From an uncultured Saprospiraceae bacterium (GTDB lineage: Bacteria; Bacteroidota; Bacteroidia; Chitinophagales; Saprospiraceae): a stretch of DNA of 5,780 bases. Shown here piece after piece: positions 1 to 5,483 of this stretch. The notes under the pieces were generated by a model, which saw only the letters and a program-made list of their open reading frames with translations, made no database searches and was not told the origin of the DNA. A program made the translations under genes and the position numbers. The stretch spans positions 1 to 5,780 of the forward strand of contig CALHBW010000148.1 of assembly GCA_937930625.1 (NCBI GenBank), read 5' to 3'. Position 1 is the stretch's first letter. The number at the start of each line of letters is the position of its first letter.

Positions 1-70
1 TAGTTCATAGTTGGAAGTTCATAGTACATAGCAGCTTCATTTCTATCTGAACTATGAACCATGAACTATC
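1..70. repeat. Inverted repeats after the oxidoreductase gene
   Basis: The word gttcatagt occurs at 3-11 and 17-25, and its complement occurs at 51-59, with a related atgaacta at 61-68. The longest perfect pairing is gttcatagtt (3-12) with aactatgaac (50-59). The repeat begins about 8 bases past the oxidoreductase stop codon, so the transcript would fold here in more than one way. It may help end transcription, but no U-run follows the stem within the window, so I do not call it an intrinsic terminator. It may continue beyond the left edge. Confidence 0.55.
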
Positions 71-77
71 AACTAAT

Positions 78-1226
78 TTAAAATTCTGTCCATTTATTGT
101 TGCTTTCAGCGGATTCTATCACCTTGTCAATAAAACGCATCCCGCGCACCCCATCCGCTATCGTCGGATAGTCGCTCATTAATGCGTCCGGTTGTTTTCC
201 GTTTTTAATTTCTAATAAACTAAGCGCGAAATTTTTATAAATATTAGCAAATGCCTCTATAAAACCTTCGGGATGTCCTGCGGGAAGGCGGGTCGCAAAG
301 TGGGCAGCTTCGGAGAGTTCACCTACGCCTGTGCGTTTGATGGTCGCGCCTTTATCAAGATGCTTTACAATCAAATTATTGGGTGTCATTTGTCGCCATT
401 CCAATCCGCCTTTTTCGCCGTAAATTCTGATGCTTAATGAATTTTCTTCTCCTGCCGCAATTTGTGTGGCGAGTAATGTAGCCTTCGCGCCGCCTTCCAA
501 TTCGAGCAGCACCGCCCCATCATCGTCCAATTGTCTGCCTTCTACGAAAGTATTCAAATCAGCACACAATTTAGTGATTTTCAAACCCGACATATATTCC
601 AACAAATTCTCTGCATGTGTACCAATATCACCCATGCCGCCGGCTTTGCCGCTACGCTTTGGGTCGGTACGCCAATCGGCTTGTTTTTGACCGCTACTTT
701 CGAGGCGTGTAGAGAGCCAACCTTGCGGATATTCGACCATCGCACGACGCAATTTACCCAACTCACCTGCGGCTATCATGGCTTTGGCTTCTTTGACCAT
801 CGGGTAGCCCGTATAATTATGCGTAAGTGCGAATAGCAAACCTGTTTTATTCACAAGTGCTTGCAATTCAAGGGCTTGTTTGGTAGAAAATGTAACGGGT
901 TTATCACATATCACATGGAAACCATGTTCTAAAGCCATCTTCGCAGGAGCAAAATGCAGATGATTCGGCGTGACAATTGCCACGAAATCCATGCGCTCGC
1001 CTTCGGGCAAAGTGGCTTCCGTTTTCATCATTTCCTCATAAGTGCCATACACGCGGTCGGGCGAGAGATAGAGGGCTTCGCCGGATGCTTTCGACTTTTC
1101 AGGCTTGGAACTAAATGCTCCACAAACCAATTCAATGTGACCATCAAGACGGGCAGCCATGCGGTGTACTTCACCGATAAACGCACCTTGTCCGCCGCCG
1201 ACCATGCCCATTTTTATTTTTTTCAT
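78..1226 (-). CDS. Gfo/Idh/MocA family NAD(P)-dependent oxidoreductase
   Basis: This encodes a 382-residue cytoplasmic dehydrogenase that would oxidise or reduce a sugar, polyol or related compound with NAD(P). The N-terminal Rossmann fold shows the dinucleotide loop GGGQGAFIG (residues 10-18). The family's EKP motif appears as CDKP (107-110), with K109 the expected catalytic lysine. The C-terminal substrate domain has GDIGTHA (199-205), where D200 and H204 match the family's catalytic positions. Length is normal for the family. The reading frame stays open for 54 codons upstream, but those codons come from gaat-type repeats and give a His/Ile/Ser/Asn-rich sequence unlike any protein domain; I start at MKKIKMGMVGGG because the fold begins there. 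No Shine-Dalgarno is visible. The transporter gene upstream on the same strand suggests that the substrate is imported. The exact substrate cannot be read from the sequence. Confidence 0.93.
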   Translation of the reverse strand: MKKIKMGMVGGGQGAFIGEVHRMAARLDGHIELVCGAFSSKPEKSKASGEALYLSPDRVYGTYEEMMKTEATLPEGERMDFVAIVTPNHLHFAPAKMALEHGFHVICDKPVTFSTKQALELQALVNKTGLLFALTHNYTGYPMVKEAKAMIAAGELGKLRRAMVEYPQGWLSTRLESSGQKQADWRTDPKRSGKAGGMGDIGTHAENLLEYMSGLKITKLCADLNTFVEGRQLDDDGAVLLELEGGAKATLLATQIAAGEENSLSIRIYGEKGGLEWRQMTPNNLIVKHLDKGATIKRTGVGELSEAAHFATRLPAGHPEGFIEAFANIYKNFALSLLEIKNGKQPDALMSDYPTIADGVRGMRFIDKVIESAESNNKWTEF

Positions 1227-1422
1227 TTGTAATGAATGAATGAGTGAATGAATTTTGAATGAATGAATAATAATGAGTGAATTTTGAATGAGCGAATGAG
1301 TGAATAAAATTAAGTGATTTTTGATTTTATGATTTTTGATTGATGTGTATATAAATTTTTTTCTAATCAAAAATCTAAAATGATTCAATCAAAAATAATT
1401 TATTCACTCATTCGCAATTCAC
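1227..1422. repeat. Repeat-rich leader of the oxidoreductase gene
   Basis: This A/T-rich stretch holds three identical copies of aatgagtgaat (1239-1249, 1272-1282, 1295-1305) and two complementary copies (1402-1412 and 1417-1427, the latter running past the end of this stretch). The longest perfect arm pair is 17 bp, 1292-1308 with 1399-1415. Between them lie gatttttgatt-type words that also occur in both orientations (1316-1340 against 1364-1395). On the coding strand the copies next to the start codon read as attcactcatt, so several alternative hairpins are possible. No gene is visible here. Function is unknown. Confidence 0.75.
1390..1397 (-). promoter_or_regulatory. Possible Bacteroidota-type -7 box for the oxidoreductase
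   Basis: On the minus strand this reads TATTTTTG, which fits the TAnnTTTG -7 consensus described for the main sigma factor of Bacteroidota. A TTG lies 17 bases further upstream (1415-1417), slightly closer than the usual spacing of the -33 element. The start codon is about 160 bases downstream. The surroundings are so A/T-rich that this could be chance. Confidence 0.25.
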
Positions 1423-1499
1423 TCATTTTTTTCGTCTCATATAAAAATATAAGAAACCGAAAGCAAAAATCAATATCGCGGGAAAGACCGCAAGATTGT
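1423..1499 (-). pseudogene. C-terminal remnant of a second MFS transporter gene
   Basis: Bases 1431-1499 align without gaps to 1634-1702 inside the neighbouring transporter gene, 203 bp away in the same orientation, with 63 of 69 bases identical. In the transporter frame the remnant still encodes the last membrane helix (matching residues 372-393, from NLAVFPAIL to FYMRR), then two lysines and a TGA stop at 1423-1425, instead of the 12-residue tail RHKTLNEEVLDA. Five of the six differences are silent third-position changes; the sixth turns Ile382 into Phe. This pattern suggests that both copies were once working, diverged genes rather than a recent copying slip. Homology stops sharply at 1499, next to the hairpin at 1504-1582, and no start or remaining body is present. 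It is not expected to be translated now. Confidence 0.8.
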
Positions 1500-1503
1500 A
1501 CAC

Positions 1504-1582
1504 GTAGCACGGTGCTTCCAGCCCGTGTATGCGTCAGGAACACTACACATACGCGAGACACGGGCTGGAAGCACCGTGCTAC
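1504..1582. repeat. Long GC-rich hairpin, REP-like
   Basis: The arms 1504-1528 and 1558-1582 are perfect 25-base complements, separated by 29 bases in which gcgt (1531-1534) and acgc (1551-1554) can extend the stem. Each arm also contains the small dyad agcacggtgct. It is much richer in G and C than the spacer around it. Position just past a gene end, compact size and perfect arms resemble REP elements moved by RAYT transposases, and I recall similar tagcacggtgcttccagc palindromes in other Bacteroidota spacers, though I cannot check this here. It lies 13 bases after the transporter stop. No U-run follows on either strand, so termination would not be of the classical intrinsic type. Confidence 0.8.
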
Positions 1583-1595
1583 ATTTACATTTTAT

Positions 1596-2813
1596 TTATG
1601 CATCTAAAACTTCTTCGTTTAGAGTCTTATGTCTTCGCCTCATATAAAAATACAAGAATCCGAAAGCAATAATCAATATCGCAGGAAAGACGGCAAGATT
1701 GTCGAGTGTGGCTTGTCCGGCAATGACACTGGCTTCTTCTGCACCGATGCCTGATGCGATAGCTTTCTCTTTTGCTGAATCCAACCAAGTACCAATGACA
1801 GGTTGCCAGATTCCGGTAGCAAACATTCCGGCTGCGCCCATTACGCCAAGTCCGAGTGCGCCTGTTTGCGGTAAATATTCGCTCACAAAACCGAGCATGG
1901 TGGGCCAAAAATACATGACACCGATAGCAAAAAGAATCGCTGCGGGGTAAATCATCATTCCGGTTGCCTGACTCATCCATACTAGCGCAATTGTAGCAAT
2001 AATCGCGCTGCCCCACAAGACACCTGCAGGATTGAGGCGGTGAATAACCGGACCTGCAAAGTATCTGCCGACTGCCATCAAGCCCGTAATCATCGCGAGA
2101 ATAAGCATAGGATGTGCGCCTGCATTACCGAGTATTTTTTCAATCCATTGTTGTGTGCCGAGTTCGGCGGTGGCGGTGAGCGTCATACAAATTGCCATAA
2201 AAATAAATAATGGCGTGAGAAGAGAAACGGCGTTTTTGCTCGTATCTGATTCGAGTTCGGTGGTTTCGGGAAATTCTTGTCCGAAAAGGAGGAAGGCGTA
2301 TATTAAGGTAGGAATGAGCATGATAGCGATTTGCAATTGCCAACTCATACCAAATCCTGTCATAAATTGCGACACCAATGCGCCGATAACAATACCACCG
2401 GGAAACCAAACATGGAATTTGTTGAGCCAGGTTGATTTATCTTCTTTGTACATTTCGGCAATCATTGGATTCGCGCCTGCTTCGACACTACCATTTGCCA
2501 AGCCTATAAAAAAGGTCGAAATCAATAAAGTCCAAAAACCACCCGCAAAAATGGTCAGTAATAAACCCAAGAGGTGAAAGACAAAAGCAGCCATCATAAT
2601 CCGCTTGGGTCCGACAGAATTGTAGAGTAAACCACCAAGTATGGTCGCTACGGGAAAGCCCCAAAATGCCATGGAATTGATAAAACCAAGTTGTTTATTG
2701 TCAATTCCGAAATCTGTACCGAGTTGGCTGAGGATGCCGGCACGAATGGCAAAGGTCATAGCTGTAACGATAAGCGCAATACAGCTTGCATAGAAGAGTC
2801 TGCTTCTGTTCAT
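1596..2813 (-). CDS. MFS transporter, sugar-permease-like
   Basis: This encodes a 405-residue inner-membrane carrier with about 12 hydrophobic helices, the first at roughly residues 8-28 and the last at 373-391. The loop after helix 2 reads GGLLYNSVGPKR (60-71), matching MFS motif A, and GRYFAGP (249-255) is the weaker equivalent in the second half. The charged central loop is near 180-195. E111 in the fourth helix region and LNKFHVWFPGG (130-140) are the kinds of polar positions that bind substrate in FucP-like permeases. The open frame extends 25 codons upstream, but these are repeat-derived (Ile/His/Ser/Phe/Lys-rich); I start at MNRSRLFYAS. The neighbouring oxidoreductase suggests a sugar or polyol substrate, by inference only. 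A C-terminal fragment of a sister gene lies just downstream. Confidence 0.88.
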   Translation of the reverse strand: MNRSRLFYASCIALIVTAMTFAIRAGILSQLGTDFGIDNKQLGFINSMAFWGFPVATILGGLLYNSVGPKRIMMAAFVFHLLGLLLTIFAGGFWTLLISTFFIGLANGSVEAGANPMIAEMYKEDKSTWLNKFHVWFPGGIVIGALVSQFMTGFGMSWQLQIAIMLIPTLIYAFLLFGQEFPETTELESDTSKNAVSLLTPLFIFMAICMTLTATAELGTQQWIEKILGNAGAHPMLILAMITGLMAVGRYFAGPVIHRLNPAGVLWGSAIIATIALVWMSQATGMMIYPAAILFAIGVMYFWPTMLGFVSEYLPQTGALGLGVMGAAGMFATGIWQPVIGTWLDSAKEKAIASGIGAEEASVIAGQATLDNLAVFPAILIIAFGFLYFYMRRRHKTLNEEVLDA

Positions 2814-2830
2814 AGTGTGTTTCGTAATTT

Positions 2831-2859
2831 TGAATGAATGAATTTTGAATGAATGAATA
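2831..2859. repeat. gaat-type direct repeat shared by two leaders
   Basis: This 29-base block, built from gaatgaat and aattttgaat words, matches 1241-1269 in the oxidoreductase leader at 28 of 29 bases. It starts 17 bases upstream of the transporter start codon; the other copy starts 14 bases upstream of the oxidoreductase start. The coding strand reads as attcattcattcaaaattc-like sequence. It is responsible for the false N-terminal extensions of both genes. Confidence 0.75.
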
Positions 2860-2908
2860 GATAAACAGTTGATAGTCAATTCAAACAAGCAAAATCATTT
2901 ATTCGTTG

Positions 2909-2939
2909 AGTAAATGCAAAATATTCTTTCGCATTTACT
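2909..2939. repeat. Small hairpin after hemH
   Basis: The arms agtaaatgc (2909-2917) and gcatttact (2931-2939) are perfect 9-base complements around a 13-base loop. The hairpin lies 5 bases past the hemH stop codon and about 95 bases before the transporter start. On the coding strand the stem is followed by CAACGAATAAATG, not a U-run, so it is at best a weak or factor-dependent terminator or an mRNA 3'-end stabiliser. Confidence 0.5.
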
Positions 2940-2944
2940 TTTAA

Positions 2945-4009
2945 TTACGAAATTACTAATTCTCTTTCAGAAACAGGTATCATTTCGGTATTTTCTTTGA
3001 CTAATTTTGCAACGGCTTTTATCCAGTCGGGGTGATCATTCAGACCCTCAACGAGTTGGATGTGTTCGCCGCCCATTTCTTCAAATTCTTCTTGGTACTC
3101 TACGCTCACTTCAATCGTTGTCTCCAAGCAATCTGCGACAAATGCCGGACAGAAGACCAATAAACGCTTCACGCCTTTTTCTGCCCAATGCTCTATCATA
3201 TCACTCGTATATGGCTGCAACCAGGGCGCACGACCCAAGCGAGATTGGAAACAAATGGAGTATTGTTCTTTGGTCAAGCCTAATTTTTCGACGATGTGGT
3301 AGGTCGTGTCATAACATTGTGCCGAGTAGCAATATTGGTTTTTGAGGGTGAGTTTGTGGCAACAATCTTCGGATTGAGCGCAATGATTTCCGGGGTCGGT
3401 TTTGACCATTTGACGGACAGGCAAACCGTGATAACTGAATAATATATGGTCGTAACTATCTATATCGTATTGTTTGGCACGTTGTACAAATACATCAATC
3501 ATGGGTTCGTAATTGTGAAATGAACTGATGAAATTGACCTTCGGAATGGCGAGTTTTTTCGCTAAAAGGCGATTGACTTCTTCATATACCGAGCCATTAC
3601 ACGCAGATGTGTATTGAGGAAATAAAGGTAAGATAGTCAGGCTTTTAGGGTTGTGCGCCAGTACTTTTTCCAAAGCCGCTTCGATAGATGGATTTTGATA
3701 ACGCATTGCCAATTCGACCACATAATCTTCGCCCAAATGCGCCTGTACGCCATCCCGCAAACGCTCGCCATATACTTTCAAAGGAGAGCCTTCATCCATC
3801 CACAGTTCTTTGTACAAATCGCCCGTTGGCTTGGAACGAAACGGCGCAATGATGCCCCGTACCAACAAATTGCGCCCTATCGGGTTGATGTCAATGACAC
3901 GTCTATCCAACAAGAATTGCTTGAGATAGCGGTAAACATCGTATCGCTTTGGGGAGTCAGGGGTTCCAAGATTGACTAAGAGTACGGCTTTTTTCGCTTC
4001 GTTGACCAT
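2945..4009 (-). CDS. hemH: Ferrochelatase (protoheme ferro-lyase)
   Basis: This 354-residue enzyme inserts Fe2+ into protoporphyrin IX, the last step of the protoporphyrin-dependent heme pathway, in the cytoplasm or at the membrane surface. The opening AVLLVNLGTPDSP (8-20) is typical of the family. FSYHGLP (191-197) holds the metal-handling histidine H194, and CPAFVADCLETTIE (287-300) holds the conserved acidic residue E296. LPLFPQYTS (127-135) and FQSRLGRAPWLQPYT (254-268) are further family signatures. Compared with the E. coli enzyme there is an insert of about 20 residues between TDPG and YDTT with C210, C216, C217, C227 and C232, a plausible [2Fe-2S] ligand set. The family normally runs about 310-350 residues, and the insert accounts for the extra length. 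The start gives the full N-terminal strand; no Shine-Dalgarno is seen. The neighbours are not heme genes. Confidence 0.97.
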   Translation of the reverse strand: MVNEAKKAVLLVNLGTPDSPKRYDVYRYLKQFLLDRRVIDINPIGRNLLVRGIIAPFRSKPTGDLYKELWMDEGSPLKVYGERLRDGVQAHLGEDYVVELAMRYQNPSIEAALEKVLAHNPKSLTILPLFPQYTSACNGSVYEEVNRLLAKKLAIPKVNFISSFHNYEPMIDVFVQRAKQYDIDSYDHILFSYHGLPVRQMVKTDPGNHCAQSEDCCHKLTLKNQYCYSAQCYDTTYHIVEKLGLTKEQYSICFQSRLGRAPWLQPYTSDMIEHWAEKGVKRLLVFCPAFVADCLETTIEVSVEYQEEFEEMGGEHIQLVEGLNDHPDWIKAVAKLVKENTEMIPVSERELVIS

Positions 4010-4014
4010 TGTAT

Positions 4015-4078
4015 AAATGAGTAAATGAATAGATGATTAAATGAGTAAATTTAAATTGACAAGTAGATTTACTCATTT
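4015..4078 (-). promoter_or_regulatory. Alternative hairpins in the hemH leader
   Basis: On the coding strand the leader reads AAATGAGTAAAT (4078-4067), then ATTTACTCATTT twice (4050-4039 and 4026-4015). The first word can pair perfectly over 12 bp with either later copy, not with both. Pairing with the near copy leaves a 16-base loop and a free start region. Pairing with the far copy occludes positions -6 to -17 before the ATG. This is the geometry of an RNA switch, but the stems are A/U-rich and the words belong to the repeat class that fills spacers here, so function is only a hypothesis. Confidence 0.35.
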
Positions 4079-4084
4079 CATAAA

Positions 4085-4092
4085 CAAAAATA
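4085..4092 (-). promoter_or_regulatory. Possible -7 promoter box for hemH
   Basis: The minus strand reads TATTTTTG, matching TAnnTTTG. It sits about 76 bases upstream of the hemH ATG and 6 bases upstream of the first hairpin arm, so a transcript started from it would begin at or just inside the hairpin region at 4067-4078. No TTTG -33 box is visible at the expected spacing, and the A/T-rich context makes chance matches common. Confidence 0.28.
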
Positions 4093-4172
4093 ACAAGCAA
4101 ATCTGAATTGAGTTTAAAAATAATCGCCTTATTAATCGTCAATCATTCATTATTAATCATTAAACCATGTTT

Positions 4173-4323
4173 AATGTCTTCGCTAATTTTGAATTTTGAA
4201 TGAAAAATTTTGAATGATAAAAAATATTTAAATTATTAATTTTTAATTATCAACAAAAAACAAAGTAAAATTTAAATTAATTTGTCATTCAAAATTCAAA
4301 ATTCAAAATTTGTCGAAGACATT
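4173..4323. repeat. 151-bp A/T-rich nested inverted repeat
   Basis: The outer ends are aatgtcttcg (4173-4182) and its exact complement cgaagacatt (4314-4323). Inside each end follow repeated aattttgaat units (4185-4215 on the left, the complement cattcaaaattcaaaattc at about 4286-4308 on the right), with one more unit on the right than on the left. A second partial inverted copy continues outside the right end: aaatattttttat near 4335-4347 followed by tcaaaattcaaaatt is complementary to ttttgaatgataaaaaatattt in the left half. No open frame is present. It could be a degenerate mobile element or an accumulation of simple repeats. Confidence 0.6.
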
Positions 4324-4405
4324 GTAATAAATTAAATATTTTTTATTGTTCAAAATTCAAAATTGGCAGTAAATATTGAAAAATATCAGTTTTCCGAATG
4401 ACTCC
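4324..4405. other. A/T-rich spacer between two inverted repeats
   Basis: This short link holds the outer partial copy of the neighbouring inverted repeat (caaaattcaaaatt at about 4351-4364) and then unremarkable sequence. The octamer cagttttc at 4387-4394 recurs at 4517-4524 on the far side of the next element. I see no gene. Confidence 0.5.
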
Positions 4406-4517
4406 GTAATGACTGCTTTAGCTGTCAAGTGTATTATTATTTTTATTTATAAAAAATTTAAAAACAGTAATTTATAAATTTATTTTTATTTTACTTGACA
4501 GCTAAAGCAGTCATTAC
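4406..4517. repeat. 112-bp element with perfect 25-bp terminal inverted repeats
   Basis: Arms 4406-4430 and 4493-4517 are perfect 25-base complements (outer end gtaatgactgctttagctgt, inner end caagt). They flank 62 bases made almost only of A and T with no coding potential. The right arm ends 43 bases short of the stop codon of the LnmK-like gene. Size, perfect ends and lack of genes fit a miniature inverted-repeat transposable element; a large terminator hairpin is the alternative, though a 62-base loop is long for that. Flanking octamers cagttttc (4387-4394 and 4517-4524) are not placed exactly at the ends, so a target duplication is not shown. Confidence 0.75.
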
Positions 4518-4560
4518 AGTTTTCTGGAATTTGCCCTTTTCACAGTATAATACTCAAAAA

Positions 4561-5409
4561 TTACGCTGTGATTCTTCGTTTTACTGTAAATATTCTGGCG
4601 ATAATCTCATTGTCACTTTTCCGGCGCAATGTACTGCTAATGTGGTAATTGTCATCAATATTCCGACAATCATTCATTTGATAAATAATGGCATCATTGA
4701 GATTGCAATTGGCATAATACAGTACATCTTTATAAGCTGTGTAATAGGTTTGTTCGTAACGTTGTTCGGGATTTTTCGGATTAAAATACTTTGCTTCGCA
4801 GACATCATTGATGATAGGATAAGCTGCAAAGTACAAGAGGTTGACACCATTCAAATCGTAATACGGATTCAGTGTATACTCCGTTTCAAATAGTGCTTCA
4901 TCTTTAATCTCAAATACTTTGTCATCACATTTCAACTCCTTCAATACTTGTTTTTTCACTAAACGGTATTCATTGCCAAAAGCAGGAAATGACTTGGCTT
5001 TTTCGATATGATTTATTGTTCCGCCGGGTTCACTTTTGGCAAGGCGGGTATTGTCCACTGCATCCCGAATGGAGAAGCTTGTCATGAGTTCGGCTTGCAC
5101 TTTGGCCTGGGGTGCCACAAAGTCTATCTCGCTGAAATACATGCTGTTACCAAAACGATTCATCTTGCCGGACATGTCAACAGAGTCATTTTCTTTGAAT
5201 GATTTGAGCGATTGTTCACACTGTATGCGTATGCGTACAAAGGTGGCGTACAGGCGGTTGTCCGTATCGTTTTTGAGGTGAAAAGACTTGGTTTCTAAAC
5301 CCTCACAAATCATTTCCCAATGCAGATTGCCCAATTCTTTGAAGAGCCAGTTTTCTGATAGGGCTTCGATTGCCATCTGAGGCATATTTATCGTAAATGT
5401 CGCTTTCAT
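4561..5409 (-). CDS. LnmK/Pnap_2097-like double-hotdog biosynthetic protein
   Basis: This 282-residue soluble protein has no signal peptide or membrane helix. The N-terminal half shows MPQMAIEALSENWLFKELG (9-27) and LYATFVRIRI (53-62), which I recognise as signatures of the Pnap_2097 family related to LnmK. The C-terminal half has YDLNGVNLLYFAAYP (184-198) followed by DVLYYANCNLND (228-239) and a strand-rich end, the second hotdog unit. LnmK converts methylmalonyl-CoA to propionyl bound to an acyl carrier protein, combining acyl transfer and decarboxylation through a tyrosine; Y54 is a candidate equivalent but the alignment is by eye. Relatives often sit among polyketide synthase genes, none of which is in this window, so the gene is either an orphan or the edge of a cluster to the right. 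The start is placed just before the first family motif; no Shine-Dalgarno is seen. Substrate unknown. Confidence 0.72.
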   Translation of the reverse strand: MKATFTINMPQMAIEALSENWLFKELGNLHWEMICEGLETKSFHLKNDTDNRLYATFVRIRIQCEQSLKSFKENDSVDMSGKMNRFGNSMYFSEIDFVAPQAKVQAELMTSFSIRDAVDNTRLAKSEPGGTINHIEKAKSFPAFGNEYRLVKKQVLKELKCDDKVFEIKDEALFETEYTLNPYYDLNGVNLLYFAAYPIINDVCEAKYFNPKNPEQRYEQTYYTAYKDVLYYANCNLNDAIIYQMNDCRNIDDNYHISSTLRRKSDNEIIARIFTVKRRITA

Positions 5410-5440
5410 AAAATAGCCGATATAAGAACCATTGGTTTAG

Positions 5441-5483
5441 AACATGTTTAGGCACTTAGGGATTTTTTGAAACCAACATGTTG
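5441..5483. promoter_or_regulatory. Twin aacatgtt palindromes, possible operator
   Basis: The perfect palindrome aacatgtt occurs at 5441-5448 and again at 5475-5482, where it extends to caacatgttg (5474-5483). The centres are 34 bp apart, close to a whole number of helical turns, and the pair lies 32 to 74 bases upstream of the LnmK-like start codon. This arrangement suits a dimeric regulator binding twice, but no regulator gene is in the window and eight-base palindromes can arise by chance. Confidence 0.35.

Larger units (their letters stand above)
4010..4172. other. hemH leader, A/T-rich spacer
   Basis: No gene is visible here. The word aaatgagtaaat occurs twice (4015-4026 and 4039-4050) and its exact complement once (4067-4078), described separately. 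The remainder, about 4093-4172, is plain A/T-rich sequence with attaatcatt-type words. The open frame across the hemH start region in another phase is repeat-derived and not credible as a protein. Confidence 0.6.

Noticed and set aside
1227..1308. CRISPR array or tandem-repeat locus
   Set aside because: The repeats are short, overlapping gaat-type words with no spacers of regular length and no cas genes nearby.
1504..1582. Classical intrinsic terminator for the transporter
   Set aside because: The stem is strong but no U-run follows it on either strand.
1380..1607. Plus-strand 75-codon open frame across the hairpin
   Set aside because: It runs antisense through the transporter remnant and both arms of the palindrome; its content is explained by those elements and it shows no protein family signature.
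3957..4142. Minus-strand 61-codon frame over the hemH start
   Set aside because: It is translated from leader repeats and overlaps the well-supported hemH frame out of phase.
4387..4524. Octamers cagttttc on both sides of the 112-bp element as a target-site duplication
   Set aside because: The right copy overlaps the arm by one base and the left copy is 11 bases from the other arm, so the placement does not fit a duplication made on insertion.
4495..4893. Plus-strand 132-codon open frame
   Set aside because: It is antisense to the LnmK-like gene and begins inside the terminal inverted repeat; the minus-strand frame has clear family motifs.
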